Source: AP-15 sp963772965
Lineage (GTDB): Bacteria > Pseudomonadota > Alphaproteobacteria > ATCC43930 > CGMCC-115725
Assembly (NCBI GenBank): GCA_963772965.1
Contig: CAVYZU010000001.1
Coordinates: 62,001-126,000 of the forward strand
DNA: 64,000 nucleotides
Direction of reading: 5' to 3'
This document shows, in pieces, positions 52,301 to 60,851 of the stretch; positions within the stretch are counted from its first letter, which is position 1, and each line of letters begins with the position of its first letter. Below the pieces are notes generated by a model. It had not been told where the DNA came from, ran no database searches, and saw nothing but the letters and a program-made list of their open reading frames with translations. A program made the translations under genes and the position numbers.

Positions 52301-53317
52301 AGAGGGCGCCATGCGACTAGCGGCGCGCGCGATCCGTTCACCGAGCTCGCCACCGAAAAAACAGCGCGTCTCAAACCCGGCCAGCAACACCGTCGAAAGA
52401 AACAGCGGCAGCAGGAAATAAATGCCCCGATAGGCGACGAGTGCGGCGGCGACCGCGCTGACCGGGGCTTTGCTGCCGACCGCATACAGGATCGCAACTT
52501 CGAATACACCGAGCCCGCCCGGTATATGGCTCAAAATCCCGAGCGCGAGCGCGGCTGCAAAGACCGCCGCGAAAGCAAAAAAGCCAATCCCGGTCGGCGG
52601 CAATAGGACCCAAAGCACCGCTGCGGCGGCCAGGACGTCGGTTGTCGTCAGTGCGAGCTGGGTCAGGATCAGCGCCGGGCCTGGCGGCTCGATGTTGATC
52701 GGACCAATCGCGAGGCTGCGGCGGCGGGTAGCGCAAAACCCCAGAAAGACTGTCGCCAACCCCAGCAATAGGGCCGCTGCAGCGAATAACGGTTCGGGCG
52801 AAGTCCCGAGCATGCTGCCGACCCGATCGGCGCAAATTACGAGACCCAGCCCGGAAATCGTTGCGAGACCGATACCGACCGCGACGGAAATGAACAGGAT
52901 CAGACGCCCGATCTGACCCGGCGAGAGACCCGCGGCGGTGTAGATCCGATAGCGAACAGCGCCGCCTGAAAACGCCCCGAAACCCACGGCGTTGCCGATC
53001 GCATAACCGCAAAACGACGCCAGCAGCGCTGCCGACAACGGCGGGCGGGCGCGCACGTAGCGCAGCCCCGAGAGATCATACCCGAACAGGGCGACGTAGC
53101 TGACCGTGGTTGCCGCGAGCGCCATCAGCAACGCCCGTAGCGGGGTGGCTCGTAACGCGGCCACCAGGGCGTGGAAGCTGACCCCCGCCGCCGCCCGCTG
53201 CAGGCCGCACGACCCCAAACCTGCAAGGGCGCAAATCGTCAGCCCGACAAGGAGTTGACGGTGCCAGCCGCGCAGGCGCCTCGGCAGCGGGGACTGGACC
53301 GGGAGTCCAGTTGTCAT
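49310..53317 (-). CDS. MprF-AcvB fusion: lysyl-phosphatidylglycerol flippase/synthase fused to an AcvB/VirJ-type hydrolase
   Basis: A 1335-residue inner-membrane protein. Residues about 20-320 are an MprF flippase domain (ASFCGYAIGNAVGFG, SHIPGGLGVFE). Residues about 340-525 are further helices. Residues about 535-845 are the cytoplasmic DUF2156 aminoacyl-PG synthase domain (LGDPVGPEDEAV, YNFRGLHAFKGKFDPAWESRY). After a basic linker and a hydrophobic anchor (about 875-897) comes an AcvB/VirJ-like alpha/beta-hydrolase region (900-1335) with SGDGGWRDLD, nucleophile elbow GYSFGAG (Ser1213) and GGHHFGG. In Agrobacterium, LpiA (MprF) and AcvB are separate, and AcvB hydrolyses lysyl-PG. ATG 53317 follows GCGAGG; ATG 50749 could start an AcvB-only product. 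Confidence 0.85.
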   Translation of the reverse strand: MTTGLPVQSPLPRRLRGWHRQLLVGLTICALAGLGSCGLQRAAAGVSFHALVAALRATPLRALLMALAATTVSYVALFGYDLSGLRYVRARPPLSAALLASFCGYAIGNAVGFGAFSGGAVRYRIYTAAGLSPGQIGRLILFISVAVGIGLATISGLGLVICADRVGSMLGTSPEPLFAAAALLLGLATVFLGFCATRRRSLAIGPINIEPPGPALILTQLALTTTDVLAAAAVLWVLLPPTGIGFFAFAAVFAAALALGILSHIPGGLGVFEVAILYAVGSKAPVSAVAAALVAYRGIYFLLPLFLSTVLLAGFETRCFFGGELGERIARAASRMAPSFLAAATFAVGASLVISGVMPAFTDRLQILALHVPLWAVETAHLLASIAGLVLLFAARGLLHRLDGAWWLALSMTLLSIPFCLVKGLAIVAPTAALLLLAGLIASRREFDRRASLSHPLSAGWFAAIGCVVIGSFWILFFAFRHVEYHPQLWWQFEFDATVSRALRTALGVAILAVVLGVWQLLRPAAGQPNPSSAAERKQAQRIALAQSRPDALLALMGDKSLLFSETEKSFLMFGKHGRTWAALGDPVGPEDEAVELIWRFIELADAHGGRVAFYQVPSTSLPRYLDAGLKVMKIGEEARVALQCFSLAGRARTGLRYALRRGERDGLALELIPAAGVPAIIGELREISDAWLVRHSAAGEKRFSVAAFCPDYLLAQSVVLLREHGRPVAFATVMETEARTEAMVGLMRQRPDISSRCAMEYLFVRLLQHYQSAGYCGFSLGMTPLSGFAANPLASRWHRIARFIWSHSRRIYNFRGLHAFKGKFDPAWESRYLAASGAFGPYLALADIAVLIGGGMRQRVTSRQRRTKLRRHPVSAGLLSLTLVASSIVSWPARALDTGNFGSLHIVRPDGAMKGLVVFFSDAQGWDAETDKIARALAHYGAFVAGIDLPSYFRLEGSQANARCSDAVSAIELISREIQRERGNSTYWTPILAGTGEGGALAAATLAQSPASTIAGAVSLDPTATIKTPLPLCPAKSAPKEAEHGYPYGPWRSLNGFWSVGFDLASDPGGRERIGELKALETPVAIEDVSEDRDPASAMAALLRPHLGKSRGIPGPIAAGPVISGLPLVEMPASPPGPLLAIVISGDGGWRDLDRSIAAKLQSEGVSVIGWDSLRYFWSHKTPDQIARDLGAVIDTYAARWGASKVALIGYSFGAGVLPFAYDRLPPEAKARVVQLSLLGLELAADFEISMMGWLGAPPTKNALPTEPAVSAIDPSMIQCIYGRDEADSLCPSLAHSERTNKLEIIETDGGHHFGGTYDALAERILDGFRRRAG

Positions 53318-53618
53318 GGCCGGCCTCGCTCGAGGTCGGCCCTTAATACGGGCCCGGCAATCGCTGCTCTGAGAGGAAGCAGTCGGATTGGTAGTCCCGC
53401 GCCACCGACAAAGCAACTCCGAGGCCTGGATTCTGAGCAAATCAAGACCATCGAACCGATGCGGCCCGATACTGTGCTGCTCACTCGCCTCGCCCTGAAC
53501 AGCGGTTCTGTTCTGCGGCAAGGTTATAACCGATTTTTAGCAGGTTCTCAGCAGCTGTGATCGCTGACGGCGACTGCGTCCGCCCTAATTGCCGATTTTC
53601 CCTCGCCGGGAAACCAGG
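53318..53618. other. Region between the flippase-only gene and the MprF-AcvB gene
   Basis: About 300 bp. The downstream frame is open to 53521, but its translation (Cys/Ser/Arg-rich) does not resemble MprF, so I treat it as leader. No terminator, RNA or repeat is recognised. The promoter of the fusion gene may lie here. Confidence 0.45.
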
Positions 53619-54731
53619 CTAAGTCGGTGGACCCTCGCGATCCGGACCGCGGCGATTAAGATCGGCGCGGGGTGACACAATCGCACTAAGCGCTTTGCGC
53701 CAGCGTTGACCGATTTCCGCGCCGAGGAAGCGGCGCGCTTCAAAACCGGCTAGCAATAGGGTCGAGACCGATAACGGCAGCAGGAAATAAATGCCCCTGT
53801 AGGCGACGAGGGCGGCCGCAACGACGCTGACCGGGGCCTTGTCCCCGACGGCGTAGAGGATGACAAGTTCGAATACGCCGAGCCCGCCGGGGATGTGGCT
53901 CAGCACGCCAAGTCCCAGCGCCGCCGCGAATACCGCGGCAAACACAAAAAAACCGATCCCGGTCGGGGGCAGCAGCACCCAAAGAACCGCCGCCGCGGCC
54001 AGCATATCGGCCGTTGTCAGCGCCATTTGGCCAAGGATCAGGGCCGGTCCCGGAGGTTCGAGGCGAATCGGGCCGATTGCCAGGGGCCGGCGCCGCGTCG
54101 CCAAAAACACCAGCAAACTCGTTGCCAGGATCAACAATGCCGCGGCCGCGATGCGCAACGGTTCGGGCGAGGCGCCAATGACGAGACCGACCCGGTCGGC
54201 AAACAATACTAGGCCCGCCGCGGCGATCGTGGCGAGGCCGAGGCCAATGGCGACCGAAATAAACAGGATCACGCGCGCGATCTGGCTCGGCGACAACCCC
54301 GCCGCGGTATAGATGCGATAACGCACCGCACCGCCCGACAGCGCGCCGAAACCCACCGCATTGCCGATCGCGTAACCGCAGAACGACGCGAGAAATGCCG
54401 AAAGGAGCGGCGGTCGCGCGCGGGCATAAACGAGCCCGGAGAGGTCGTAGCCGAACAGCATCATGTAGCTGACGCCGGTCGCTGCGACTGCGGTCAGCAA
54501 AGTTGAGACCGGAGTTGCGCGCAGCGCCACGGTCAATGCGTGAACATTGACCCCGGCGGTCGCCCGCTCCAAAGCCCAGAACGCAAAACCGGCCAGCAGG
54601 CAAACCGCGAGCCCCGCGAGATGCCGATGCAATCCGACCGACCGCAGCCGAGCCCAACCGCGCAACCGGCTTTTGCCGGTTTGAGCTGCATCGGGTTCGA
54701 GATCCGGCTCCGTTAATTCGCGACGGGCCAT
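53619..54731 (-). CDS. Stand-alone MprF-type flippase-domain protein (partial paralogue)
   Basis: A 370-residue polytopic membrane protein. Residues about 35-330 align with the flippase domain of the adjacent MprF-AcvB fusion without gaps; by eye about three quarters of positions are identical (LFGYDLSGL, FCGYAIGNAVGFGALSGGAVRY, LSHIPGGLGVFEL, VAYRGIYFLLPL). The similarity stops just after the helix LLLAGFEARRFLG, and the protein ends with a short polar tail. There is no synthase or hydrolase domain. It belongs to the LPG_synthase_TM/YbhN-like fold and probably transports an aminoacylated or other phospholipid. It is upstream of the fusion gene on the same strand, so probably a tandem duplication product. 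Confidence 0.85.
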   Translation of the reverse strand: MARRELTEPDLEPDAAQTGKSRLRGWARLRSVGLHRHLAGLAVCLLAGFAFWALERATAGVNVHALTVALRATPVSTLLTAVAATGVSYMMLFGYDLSGLVYARARPPLLSAFLASFCGYAIGNAVGFGALSGGAVRYRIYTAAGLSPSQIARVILFISVAIGLGLATIAAAGLVLFADRVGLVIGASPEPLRIAAAALLILATSLLVFLATRRRPLAIGPIRLEPPGPALILGQMALTTADMLAAAAVLWVLLPPTGIGFFVFAAVFAAALGLGVLSHIPGGLGVFELVILYAVGDKAPVSVVAAALVAYRGIYFLLPLSVSTLLLAGFEARRFLGAEIGQRWRKALSAIVSPRADLNRRGPDREGPPT

Positions 54732-54977
54732 GCCTAATTATCGCCGAACAACTGGGGCGACATCGTGGCGACGCCCGACCCTATCCTCTATCGCATTGAA
54801 AACAGGTAAGATTTTGCGATAACAGCCGATGTGGTCGAGTAACTTGTTTATCACCCGCTCGCCCTGACTAGTCCCGGTTTCCCTTCCCCGCCAAGCATAT
54901 AGTCGATTTCGCCCGGGTTTTCAGCAATGAGGGATCAGTACAGAAGGTTTTCGGCTGCGGGGCCGCGACCAGACCGG

Positions 54978-56634
54978 CTAGCCGCCGAACTGGAAGATGT
55001 TGGCCGGCTCCTCGGCCCAATGGCGCTCGCGATAGAGCCGTCCGGTCATTGCCTCGACGTAGGGGGCGGCGGCGCATAGCATCGCGAATTGCCGCTCGGA
55101 CAGATTGAGGCCGGCGGCGCGGGCCGCACTTGCCGCACGGTCGCGGGTCGCGCTATCGACATCGCCCGCTTCCGGATCGGGAACCGCCGGCAATGCCGTC
55201 GAGAAATGCGCCGCCGGGTCGAGCCGCGGCCGCCGCGCGCGCCACTCGGTCGCCTGCTCATAAGCGTGCGCCACCCGCAAAACGGTCGTTTCGGCAAACG
55301 GCCGGCCAACGATTTGCATCGACAGTGGCAGGCCGCTCGCGCTGAAGCCGATGCACTGCGCCAAAGCCGGGCCGCCTGTCACATTGAATGGGGTCGTCAA
55401 TGACGGCCGCCGCCAGAACTCGATCGTTCGCCACGAGTTCAAGTCGCGGCGCCGGGCCGCCCGCGGTAGCGGTGACGAGGACGTCGAATTTGTCGTAAAC
55501 CGGCTTGGTCTCAGCCAGGATGCGGCGACGCTCGCGTTGCGCCTGCACATAATCACGCGCGCCGATCAGCACCGCCGGCAAGACGCGGCCGAGAAAGTCT
55601 TCGCCGAAATCGCCGGGCCTGGTGCGCAGAGCCGCTTCATGGACCGCCAGCAGCTCGCTTTCGGCAATCGTGACCTTGACGTCGTAATAATCCTGCGCCG
55701 GCCGCAACCGAGCTTCGCCGAGTTCCGCACCGAGCGAGCGCAACACGCCAAAAGCCGCCTCCAGCGCCGCGGCGACTTCCGCCGAAACCGGGCAATCATC
55801 CTCGTGCAGATGGCGCACGACGCCGATGCGCAGCCCCCTGATGTCGCCCGTCAACGCCGATCGGTAATCGGGGATCGGTTGTGAGGCACTCGCGGGGTCG
55901 CAAGGATCGTGGCCAGTGATCGCTTGCAGCAGGATCGCGCAATCCTCGACCGTCCAGGTCATCGGACCGGCATGGTCGAAACTGAACGAATTGGTATAGA
56001 CGCCATAGCGGCTGACGAGACCATAGGTCGGCTTTAGCCCGACGATGCCGCACAACGCAGCGGGACCGCGGATCGATCCGCCGGTATCGGAGCCAAGAGC
56101 GGCTGGGACGAGGCCGGCTGCGATTGCGGCGCCCGATCCGCTCGACGAGCCACCGGTAAAATGATCACGGTTCCACGGGTTGCGCGCCGGCGGCCAAGGC
56201 AGGTCGAAGGAGGGACCGGCATGGGCGAATTCATGGGTGGCGAGCTTGCCGGTCAGCACCGCGCCCGCCTGGTAGAGCTTGGCAACCGTCGTCGCGTCGA
56301 AATCGGGAACCGTGTCGATGCAGGTCCGCGAATGCCCGGTGGTTCGAATTCCCGATGTCGCATAGATGTCCTTGAGCGCGAACGGAACGCCGTGCATCGG
56401 CCCCCGATACCGGCCGGCGGCAATGTCGCGTTCAGCAGCGCGGGCCTGGTCAAGCGCGCGCTCCGGGGTCGGCAGCAAAAATGCATTGAGCTGCGGGTCG
56501 AGCGCCTCCGCCCGGTGGATCAAAGCCTTCGTCAGTTCGACCGGCGACAGTTCTTTTCGCTCAATCCGCCGCGCCTCTTCGGCGATCGTCATAAAGCCGA
56601 GTTCGGTCGATGGTGATGTCATGTCGTCAGGCAT
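54978..56634 (-). pseudogene. Amidase-signature-family enzyme with one frameshift
   Basis: An amidase-signature hydrolase. The Ser-Ser-Lys triad is intact: Lys in FALKDIYATSG, the Gly/Ser-rich TGGSSSGSGAAIAAG, and nucleophile Ser in GSDTGGSIRGPAALCG. Near 55425 the conserved sequence leaves the frame of the N-terminal part (after LELVANDR). It resumes in another as EFWRRPSLTTPFNVTGGPAL and runs to the stop at 54978. A single base difference would restore a protein of about 550 residues. All catalytic residues precede the lesion. It lies 52 bp downstream of a solute-binding-protein gene, so the two may be co-transcribed. Confidence 0.75.
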
Positions 56635-56686
56635 GGGTCGGCGCTCCCGGCGGACGGAACGGACGGGGTTTAGCAGATAGTCGCGC

Positions 56687-57415
56687 TTAGGCGGGCGGCG
56701 CCACCGCCAGCCGGCCGACCGTGCCGTGCCGTTCGATAAAGCTCGCCACCATCCCGGAGCGCTTGGCTTCTTCGACGAACTGCTTCAGGAACGCGAACCC
56801 GGCGGCGTTCTTCTTAGGCGTGCCGACCGCCTGCTGCACCGAGGTGAACTGGCCGTCGAGAATGCGCGAGCCGGGCCGCGCCTGCTGTACGTCGATCAGA
56901 CCCGGCCGTAACCCGGCATAGGCGTCGAGCTTATCGTCGTCGAATGCTTTGAGCGCCGCTTGGGCAGTGTCGAATTGCAATAATTCGCCCCGTTTGTAGT
57001 TGTTCTCGAGCCACAGGCCATAGGCGCTGCGGGCGGTCACGGCGACCCGCTTGCCAGGCTGGTCAATCTCGGCGATCGATCGGATCGGAGAGCCGGCCGG
57101 CACCAGATAGGTCGCCTCGATCTCGCAATAAGCGGCGGTAAAGTTGATGACAGCGGCGCGCTGCGGCTCGGCGCCGATTAGGCCGATATCCCACAGCCCT
57201 TTCTCGGCGTCGTCGGCGATCTCGCCCGGCCGCGCACACGGCAGGTATTTGACCGGCACGCCGAGCCGTGCGGCGATCGCCGCTGCCATGTCGGGCGAAA
57301 CGCCGGTCGGATCGCCGGAAGGGCTCCTGCCGGTCACCAGCAGGAAATTGCCCATGTTGATCGCGGCGCGCAAAACCCCGGTCGGGGCGAGTTCGCTGAC
57401 GGCCTGGTCCGGCAT
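56687..57415 (-). CDS. Extracellular solute-binding protein family 3-like (no signal peptide)
   Basis: A 242-residue type II periplasmic-binding-protein fold of the amino-acid-binding SBP_bac_3 family: GVLRAAINMGNFLLV, VSPDMAAAIAARLGVPVKYLPC, DIGLIGAEPQRAAVINFTAAY and a C-terminal FLKQFVEEAKRSGMVASFIERHG. No Sec signal is seen from ATG 57415 or from the GTG at 57451, so it would be cytoplasmic unless an upstream start was missed. Homologues without signals exist. No ABC permease or ATPase is nearby; the amidase follows. Confidence 0.7.
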   Translation of the reverse strand: MPDQAVSELAPTGVLRAAINMGNFLLVTGRSPSGDPTGVSPDMAAAIAARLGVPVKYLPCARPGEIADDAEKGLWDIGLIGAEPQRAAVINFTAAYCEIEATYLVPAGSPIRSIAEIDQPGKRVAVTARSAYGLWLENNYKRGELLQFDTAQAALKAFDDDKLDAYAGLRPGLIDVQQARPGSRILDGQFTSVQQAVGTPKKNAAGFAFLKQFVEEAKRSGMVASFIERHGTVGRLAVAPPA

Positions 57416-57784
57416 GGCTGAAATCCGTAAGTTGTGGAAACCGATTGCCACATCCTGCCGGATCGGCGGCGTTGCGGCACGTGAAAATTCGGCTCAGGCT
57501 GATTTGGCTAATCTGGTGTCGCGGTTGTTTACTACGTTGTGGCAGGTGAAGAGGCTGGGCAAGAATGGCGTTGCGGCACTGCTGTGCGTGGTTCGAGACG
57601 CGCCCGGCGTCGCCGGGACGCTCCTCACCATGAGGTAATCCTCAGATGGCATTTAACAGGGTTCTCATCCTGAGGCGCCTCGCGAAGCGAGGCCTCGAAG
57701 GACGCACAGCATCGATCCTGCCCAGTTTCGATTATTGCCCAGGCTTGTAGCCCAATTAGCCCGGTCGGCTCTTCTCGCGGCAGG
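57416..57784. other. Intergenic region with REP-like element
   Basis: About 370 bp upstream of the solute-binding-protein gene. The only recognised structure is the REP-like element at 57610-57706; no gene is supported. Confidence 0.5.
57610..57706. repeat. REP-like intergenic repeat
   Basis: The motifs CTCACCATGAGG and CATCCTGAGG flank a tight hairpin GCCTCGC-GAA-GCGAGGC (57677-57693). This GAGGCGCCTCGCGAAGCG-type sequence is a familiar intergenic repeat in Bradyrhizobium-like genomes. Confidence 0.65.
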
Positions 57785-58129
57785 TCAGCCAACCGCCCAG
57801 TCGAGCTGCGGCGGAGGTCCGGGGATGGAGTGCGTCTCCGCAGGCGACCACTTCTCGCCCGATTTACGCAGATTGGGCATTTGGTTCGGAAATTCGTGAT
57901 CGACCGAATATTCGTAGCAACGGATCAGCTCGATTTCGGGATAGGCGGCCTCGATTGCCGCCAGCGCCTCGGGCAATGACTCGAAATCGCCGGTGTATTG
58001 GAGCCGGCTGTTCCACACGCCCTTATAGGCTCTGCTCAGCCGCCCGAACTCCGGCGCGTCGGTCTCAGGAATGCGGTCGATATAGGCGGTGATCTCGATG
58101 CTCGCGGGGCTGGACGCGCGCGAACTCAT
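57785..58129 (-). CDS. Hypothetical protein (114 aa), possibly frameshifted at its 5' end
   Basis: A soluble protein, IEITAYIDRIPETDAPEFGRLSRAY at the start and LIRCYEYSVDHEFPNQMPNL in the middle. I recognise no family. Just upstream, in another frame, ATG 58166 begins MAYLTYRVEITRDEFARV, which reads like a natural N-terminus for the same protein. A one-base shift near 58110 would join the two into about 126 residues. ATG 58129 itself lacks a ribosome-binding site, so the frameshift reading is plausible. Confidence 0.5.
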   Translation of the reverse strand: MSSRASSPASIEITAYIDRIPETDAPEFGRLSRAYKGVWNSRLQYTGDFESLPEALAAIEAAYPEIELIRCYEYSVDHEFPNQMPNLRKSGEKWSPAETHSIPGPPPQLDWAVG

Positions 58130-58277
58130 CGCGGGTGATCTCGACGCGGTAGGTCAAGTAGGCCATCTCTGTCCACCAAAGGTGACTGATCGTCTCGGCG
58201 TCTCGAAGCCTGCATTGGACAATGTGCTGGGGTATCTTAAAAGCAGCTTTTGCAAAAAGGTATGAGGACCCGACCGG

Positions 58278-59177
58278 ATGCAGCTCGAATTTATGACCGT
58301 CGATGTCTTTACCGATCGCCGGTTTGGCGGAAATCCGCTGGCTGTCGTCTTCGGCGGCGAGAAGCTGACCGCGGCGCAGATGCAGTCGATTGCCGGCGAA
58401 TTCAATTTGGCGGAAACGACGTTTGCGCTCCCGCCAAATGAGGCAGCACACACCGCGCAGGTTCGCATCTTCACTCCCAAGGCCGAGCTGCCGTTTGCTG
58501 GCCATCCGAATGTCGGGACGGCCTTTGTGCTGGCTCGTCGCGGCGCGGTGTTCGGAAAAGCCATTGGCGACGCGCTGGTGTTCGAGGAAGCGGCGGGGCT
58601 GGTGCCGCTCGAGTTGATCAAAGAAGGAGCTTCGGTCGTCGGCGCTCGGCTTACGGCGCCCCAGCCTTTGTCGCGTGGTCCCGACCTTTCCCCCGAATTG
58701 ATTGCCGCGGCCTGTTCGCTCGCCGCCGATGACATCGAGACGCGTCACCACATGCCCTGCACGGCATCGTGCGGGACCACTTTCGTCTTTGCCGAATTGC
58801 GGACGCGTCGCGCGTTCGAAGCGGCTCAGCCGCGATCCGAGGCGTTTTCGCGAGAGTTTCCGGCCGGAGCCAACGGCATTCATCTTTATCTCCGCGACGC
58901 TGCCGATGGCGTCGATATCCGAGCGCGGATGTTCGCTCCGCTACTCGGTGTTCCCGAGGATCCGGCAACCGGCAGCGCCAATGCCGCGCTGGCCGGTTTA
59001 TTGGCAAGCCTGCGCCCCGAGCCCGATCTCGCTCTGCAATTGCGGATCGCTCAGGGGATCGAGATGGGCCGGCCGAGCCTGCTCGAAGCCTCCGCCGAGA
59101 AACGCGGCGGCAAGGTCGTGGAAATCCGGCTCGGCGGTCGCTGCGTCGCGGTGATGGACGGCACGATCGAGATCTGA
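58278..59177 (+). CDS. PhzF-family isomerase/epimerase
   Basis: A 299-residue protein of the PhzF family, diaminopimelate-epimerase fold. FMTVDVFTDRRFGGNPLAVV opens it. The catalytic-type Glu is in NLAETTFALPP, the Gly-rich loops are FAGHPNVGTAFVL, and the second domain has EDPATGSANAALAGLL. Phenazine genes are absent, so it is likely one of many PhzF homologues of unknown substrate. ATG 58278 follows GAGGACCCGACCGG. Confidence 0.85.
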   Translation: MQLEFMTVDVFTDRRFGGNPLAVVFGGEKLTAAQMQSIAGEFNLAETTFALPPNEAAHTAQVRIFTPKAELPFAGHPNVGTAFVLARRGAVFGKAIGDALVFEEAAGLVPLELIKEGASVVGARLTAPQPLSRGPDLSPELIAAACSLAADDIETRHHMPCTASCGTTFVFAELRTRRAFEAAQPRSEAFSREFPAGANGIHLYLRDAADGVDIRARMFAPLLGVPEDPATGSANAALAGLLASLRPEPDLALQLRIAQGIEMGRPSLLEASAEKRGGKVVEIRLGGRCVAVMDGTIEI

Positions 59178-59234
59178 CGATTGCCGTACAGCATCAACCG
59201 CGCGAGTATCCGTGATCTTTGGGGAGGGCTCGCG

Positions 59235-59666
59235 ATGTTGCGAATTTTGGGTCTCGTTTTGAGTTTCTGCGTTGCTTTGGCGGGGGCGGCGTCGGCACAG
59301 ACGGTGGCGTCGATCCAAAAGCTCGACGATGCGTGGTCAGCGGCGTTTAACAAGGGCGACGCCGCCGCAATCGCGGCGATGTATGCCGCCGATGCCTATG
59401 TGCTGCCGCCCGGCCATGACATGGTCAAGGGTCGCGCCGCGATCGAAGCCTTTTGGAAGGCGGCAACCCAGCAACTCGGCAATGCCAAGCTGGTCGCGGT
59501 CGATGTGGCAGCGCTCGGTCCGCGCGCGGGCCGCGAGATCGGGACTTTCTCGTTTGAAACCAAAGCCCAGCCGCCGCAGCCGGTCGTCGGCAAATATGTC
59601 GTCGTCTGGCGCAAGGTGGGCCCCCATTGGCTGCTGACGACCGACATCTGGAATATGAACAAGTAA
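59235..59666 (+). CDS. SnoaL/DUF4440-like (SgcJ/EcaC) NTF2-fold protein, secreted
   Basis: A 143-residue protein with a signal peptide (residues 1-22, ending ASA-Q). The mature part has the NTF2-like pattern IQKLDDAWSAAFNKGDAAAIAAMYAADAYVLPPGHDMVKGRAAIEAFW and ends HWLLTTDIWNMNK. GGGGAGG lies upstream of ATG 59235. The family includes polyketide cyclase-like and calmodulin-kinase-association-like folds; enzymatic activity is unknown. It is 28 bp before the tartrate-dehydrogenase-like gene, so probably one operon. Confidence 0.78.
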   Translation: MLRILGLVLSFCVALAGAASAQTVASIQKLDDAWSAAFNKGDAAAIAAMYAADAYVLPPGHDMVKGRAAIEAFWKAATQQLGNAKLVAVDVAALGPRAGREIGTFSFETKAQPPQPVVGKYVVVWRKVGPHWLLTTDIWNMNK

Positions 59667-59694
59667 GCCTGTTCAGTCCATTCGGAGGTAAGAC

Positions 59695-60756
59695 ATGGCA
59701 AAAAGCTATCGGGTGGCGGTGATCGCCGGCGACGGCATCGGGCATGAGGTCATGCCCGAGGGGGTGGCGGCAATGGAGCGGGCGGCGCATGCCCACGGTT
59801 TCGAGCTGAGCTGGAACGAGTTCGACTGGAGTTGCGAGCGTTACGCCAAAACCGGACGGATGATGCCCGAAGACGGGCTCGACCGCCTGCGGCTGTACGA
59901 CGCCGTCTATCTCGGCGCAGTCGGCCATCCCGAGGTTCCCGACCATGTCTCGCTATGGGGATTGCTGATCCCGCTGCGCCGCGGCTTTCATCAATATGTC
60001 AATCTGCGCCCGGTGCGGCTGTTGGCCGGGGTGCAGTCGCCATTGCGCGACCGCAATCCCGGCGACATCGACTTTTATGTCGTCCGCGAAAACAACGAGG
60101 GCGAATATTCGGAAATCGGTGGGCGGCTCTATACCGGCACCGACTACGAAATGGCGATGCAGGAAGCGGTGTTTACCCGCCGCGGCTGCGATCGGATCAT
60201 GCGCTATGCCTTCGAACTCGCCGGCAAGCGCAAAAAGCATGTGACGTCGGCGACCAAATCGAACGGCATCATCCACACGATGCCGTACTGGGACGAACGC
60301 TTTGCGGCGGTCGCCCGCGACTATCCCGAAATCAAGACCGACCAGTACCACATCGATATCCTGACCGCGCATTTCGTGCGCCACCCGGATTGGTTCGATG
60401 TCGTCGTCGGCTCGAATTTGTTTGGCGACATCCTGTCCGATCTCGGCCCGGCGGTGGTGGGCTCGATCGGCATCGCACCCTCTGGGAACATCAATCCCGA
60501 GCGCGAATATCCCTCGATGTTCGAGCCGGTGCATGGCTCGGCGCCGGACATCGCCGGCCGCGGCATAGCCAACCCGATCGGCCAGATCTGGTCGGGTGCG
60601 ATGATGCTGGCGCATTTTGGCGAGACCGCCGCGGCCGAAGCGGTCGAGCGCGCCATCGCCGAAGTCTTGGCGGAAGGCGGCACGCGAACGCCCGATCTCG
60701 GCGGCAACGCCGGCACCAAGGATCTCGGCGCCGCGATCACCGCCGCTATCCGCTAG
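59695..60756 (+). CDS. Tartrate dehydrogenase/isopropylmalate dehydrogenase-family decarboxylating dehydrogenase
   Basis: A 353-residue NAD-dependent beta-decarboxylating dehydrogenase. RVAVIAGDGIGHEVMPEG begins it. It continues with PLRRGFHQYVNLRPVRLL, the substrate loop FYVVRENNEGEYSEIGG, KSNGIIHTMPYW, and the metal-binding Asp cluster in VGSNLFGDILSDLGP. FEPVHGSAPDIAGRG closes the active site. ENNEGEYS and LRRGFHQYVNLRP are typical of tartrate/D-malate dehydrogenases rather than LeuB. GGAGGTAAGAC precedes ATG 59695. The convergent LysR gene at 60852 may regulate it. Confidence 0.85.
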   Translation: MAKSYRVAVIAGDGIGHEVMPEGVAAMERAAHAHGFELSWNEFDWSCERYAKTGRMMPEDGLDRLRLYDAVYLGAVGHPEVPDHVSLWGLLIPLRRGFHQYVNLRPVRLLAGVQSPLRDRNPGDIDFYVVRENNEGEYSEIGGRLYTGTDYEMAMQEAVFTRRGCDRIMRYAFELAGKRKKHVTSATKSNGIIHTMPYWDERFAAVARDYPEIKTDQYHIDILTAHFVRHPDWFDVVVGSNLFGDILSDLGPAVVGSIGIAPSGNINPEREYPSMFEPVHGSAPDIAGRGIANPIGQIWSGAMMLAHFGETAAAEAVERAIAEVLAEGGTRTPDLGGNAGTKDLGAAITAAIR

Positions 60757-60851
60757 AGAAGGCGCGCCTCGGCAAACGGTGCTGCGCGAAGCCGCCATTC
60801 CTTCAACGTCGCATTCGGCGGTCCTGAAGGCAGTCTGGCGTACATTCGGCG

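Noticed and set aside
49310..53521. Longer 1403-residue MprF fusion from 53521
   Set aside because: The first 68 residues are Arg/Ser/Cys-rich and unlike MprF; ATG 53317 has a better ribosome-binding site and natural N-terminus.
58278..59177. Phenazine biosynthesis locus
   Set aside because: Only a PhzF-family protein is present; phzA-E and phzG are absent, and PhzF homologues are common outside phenazine producers.
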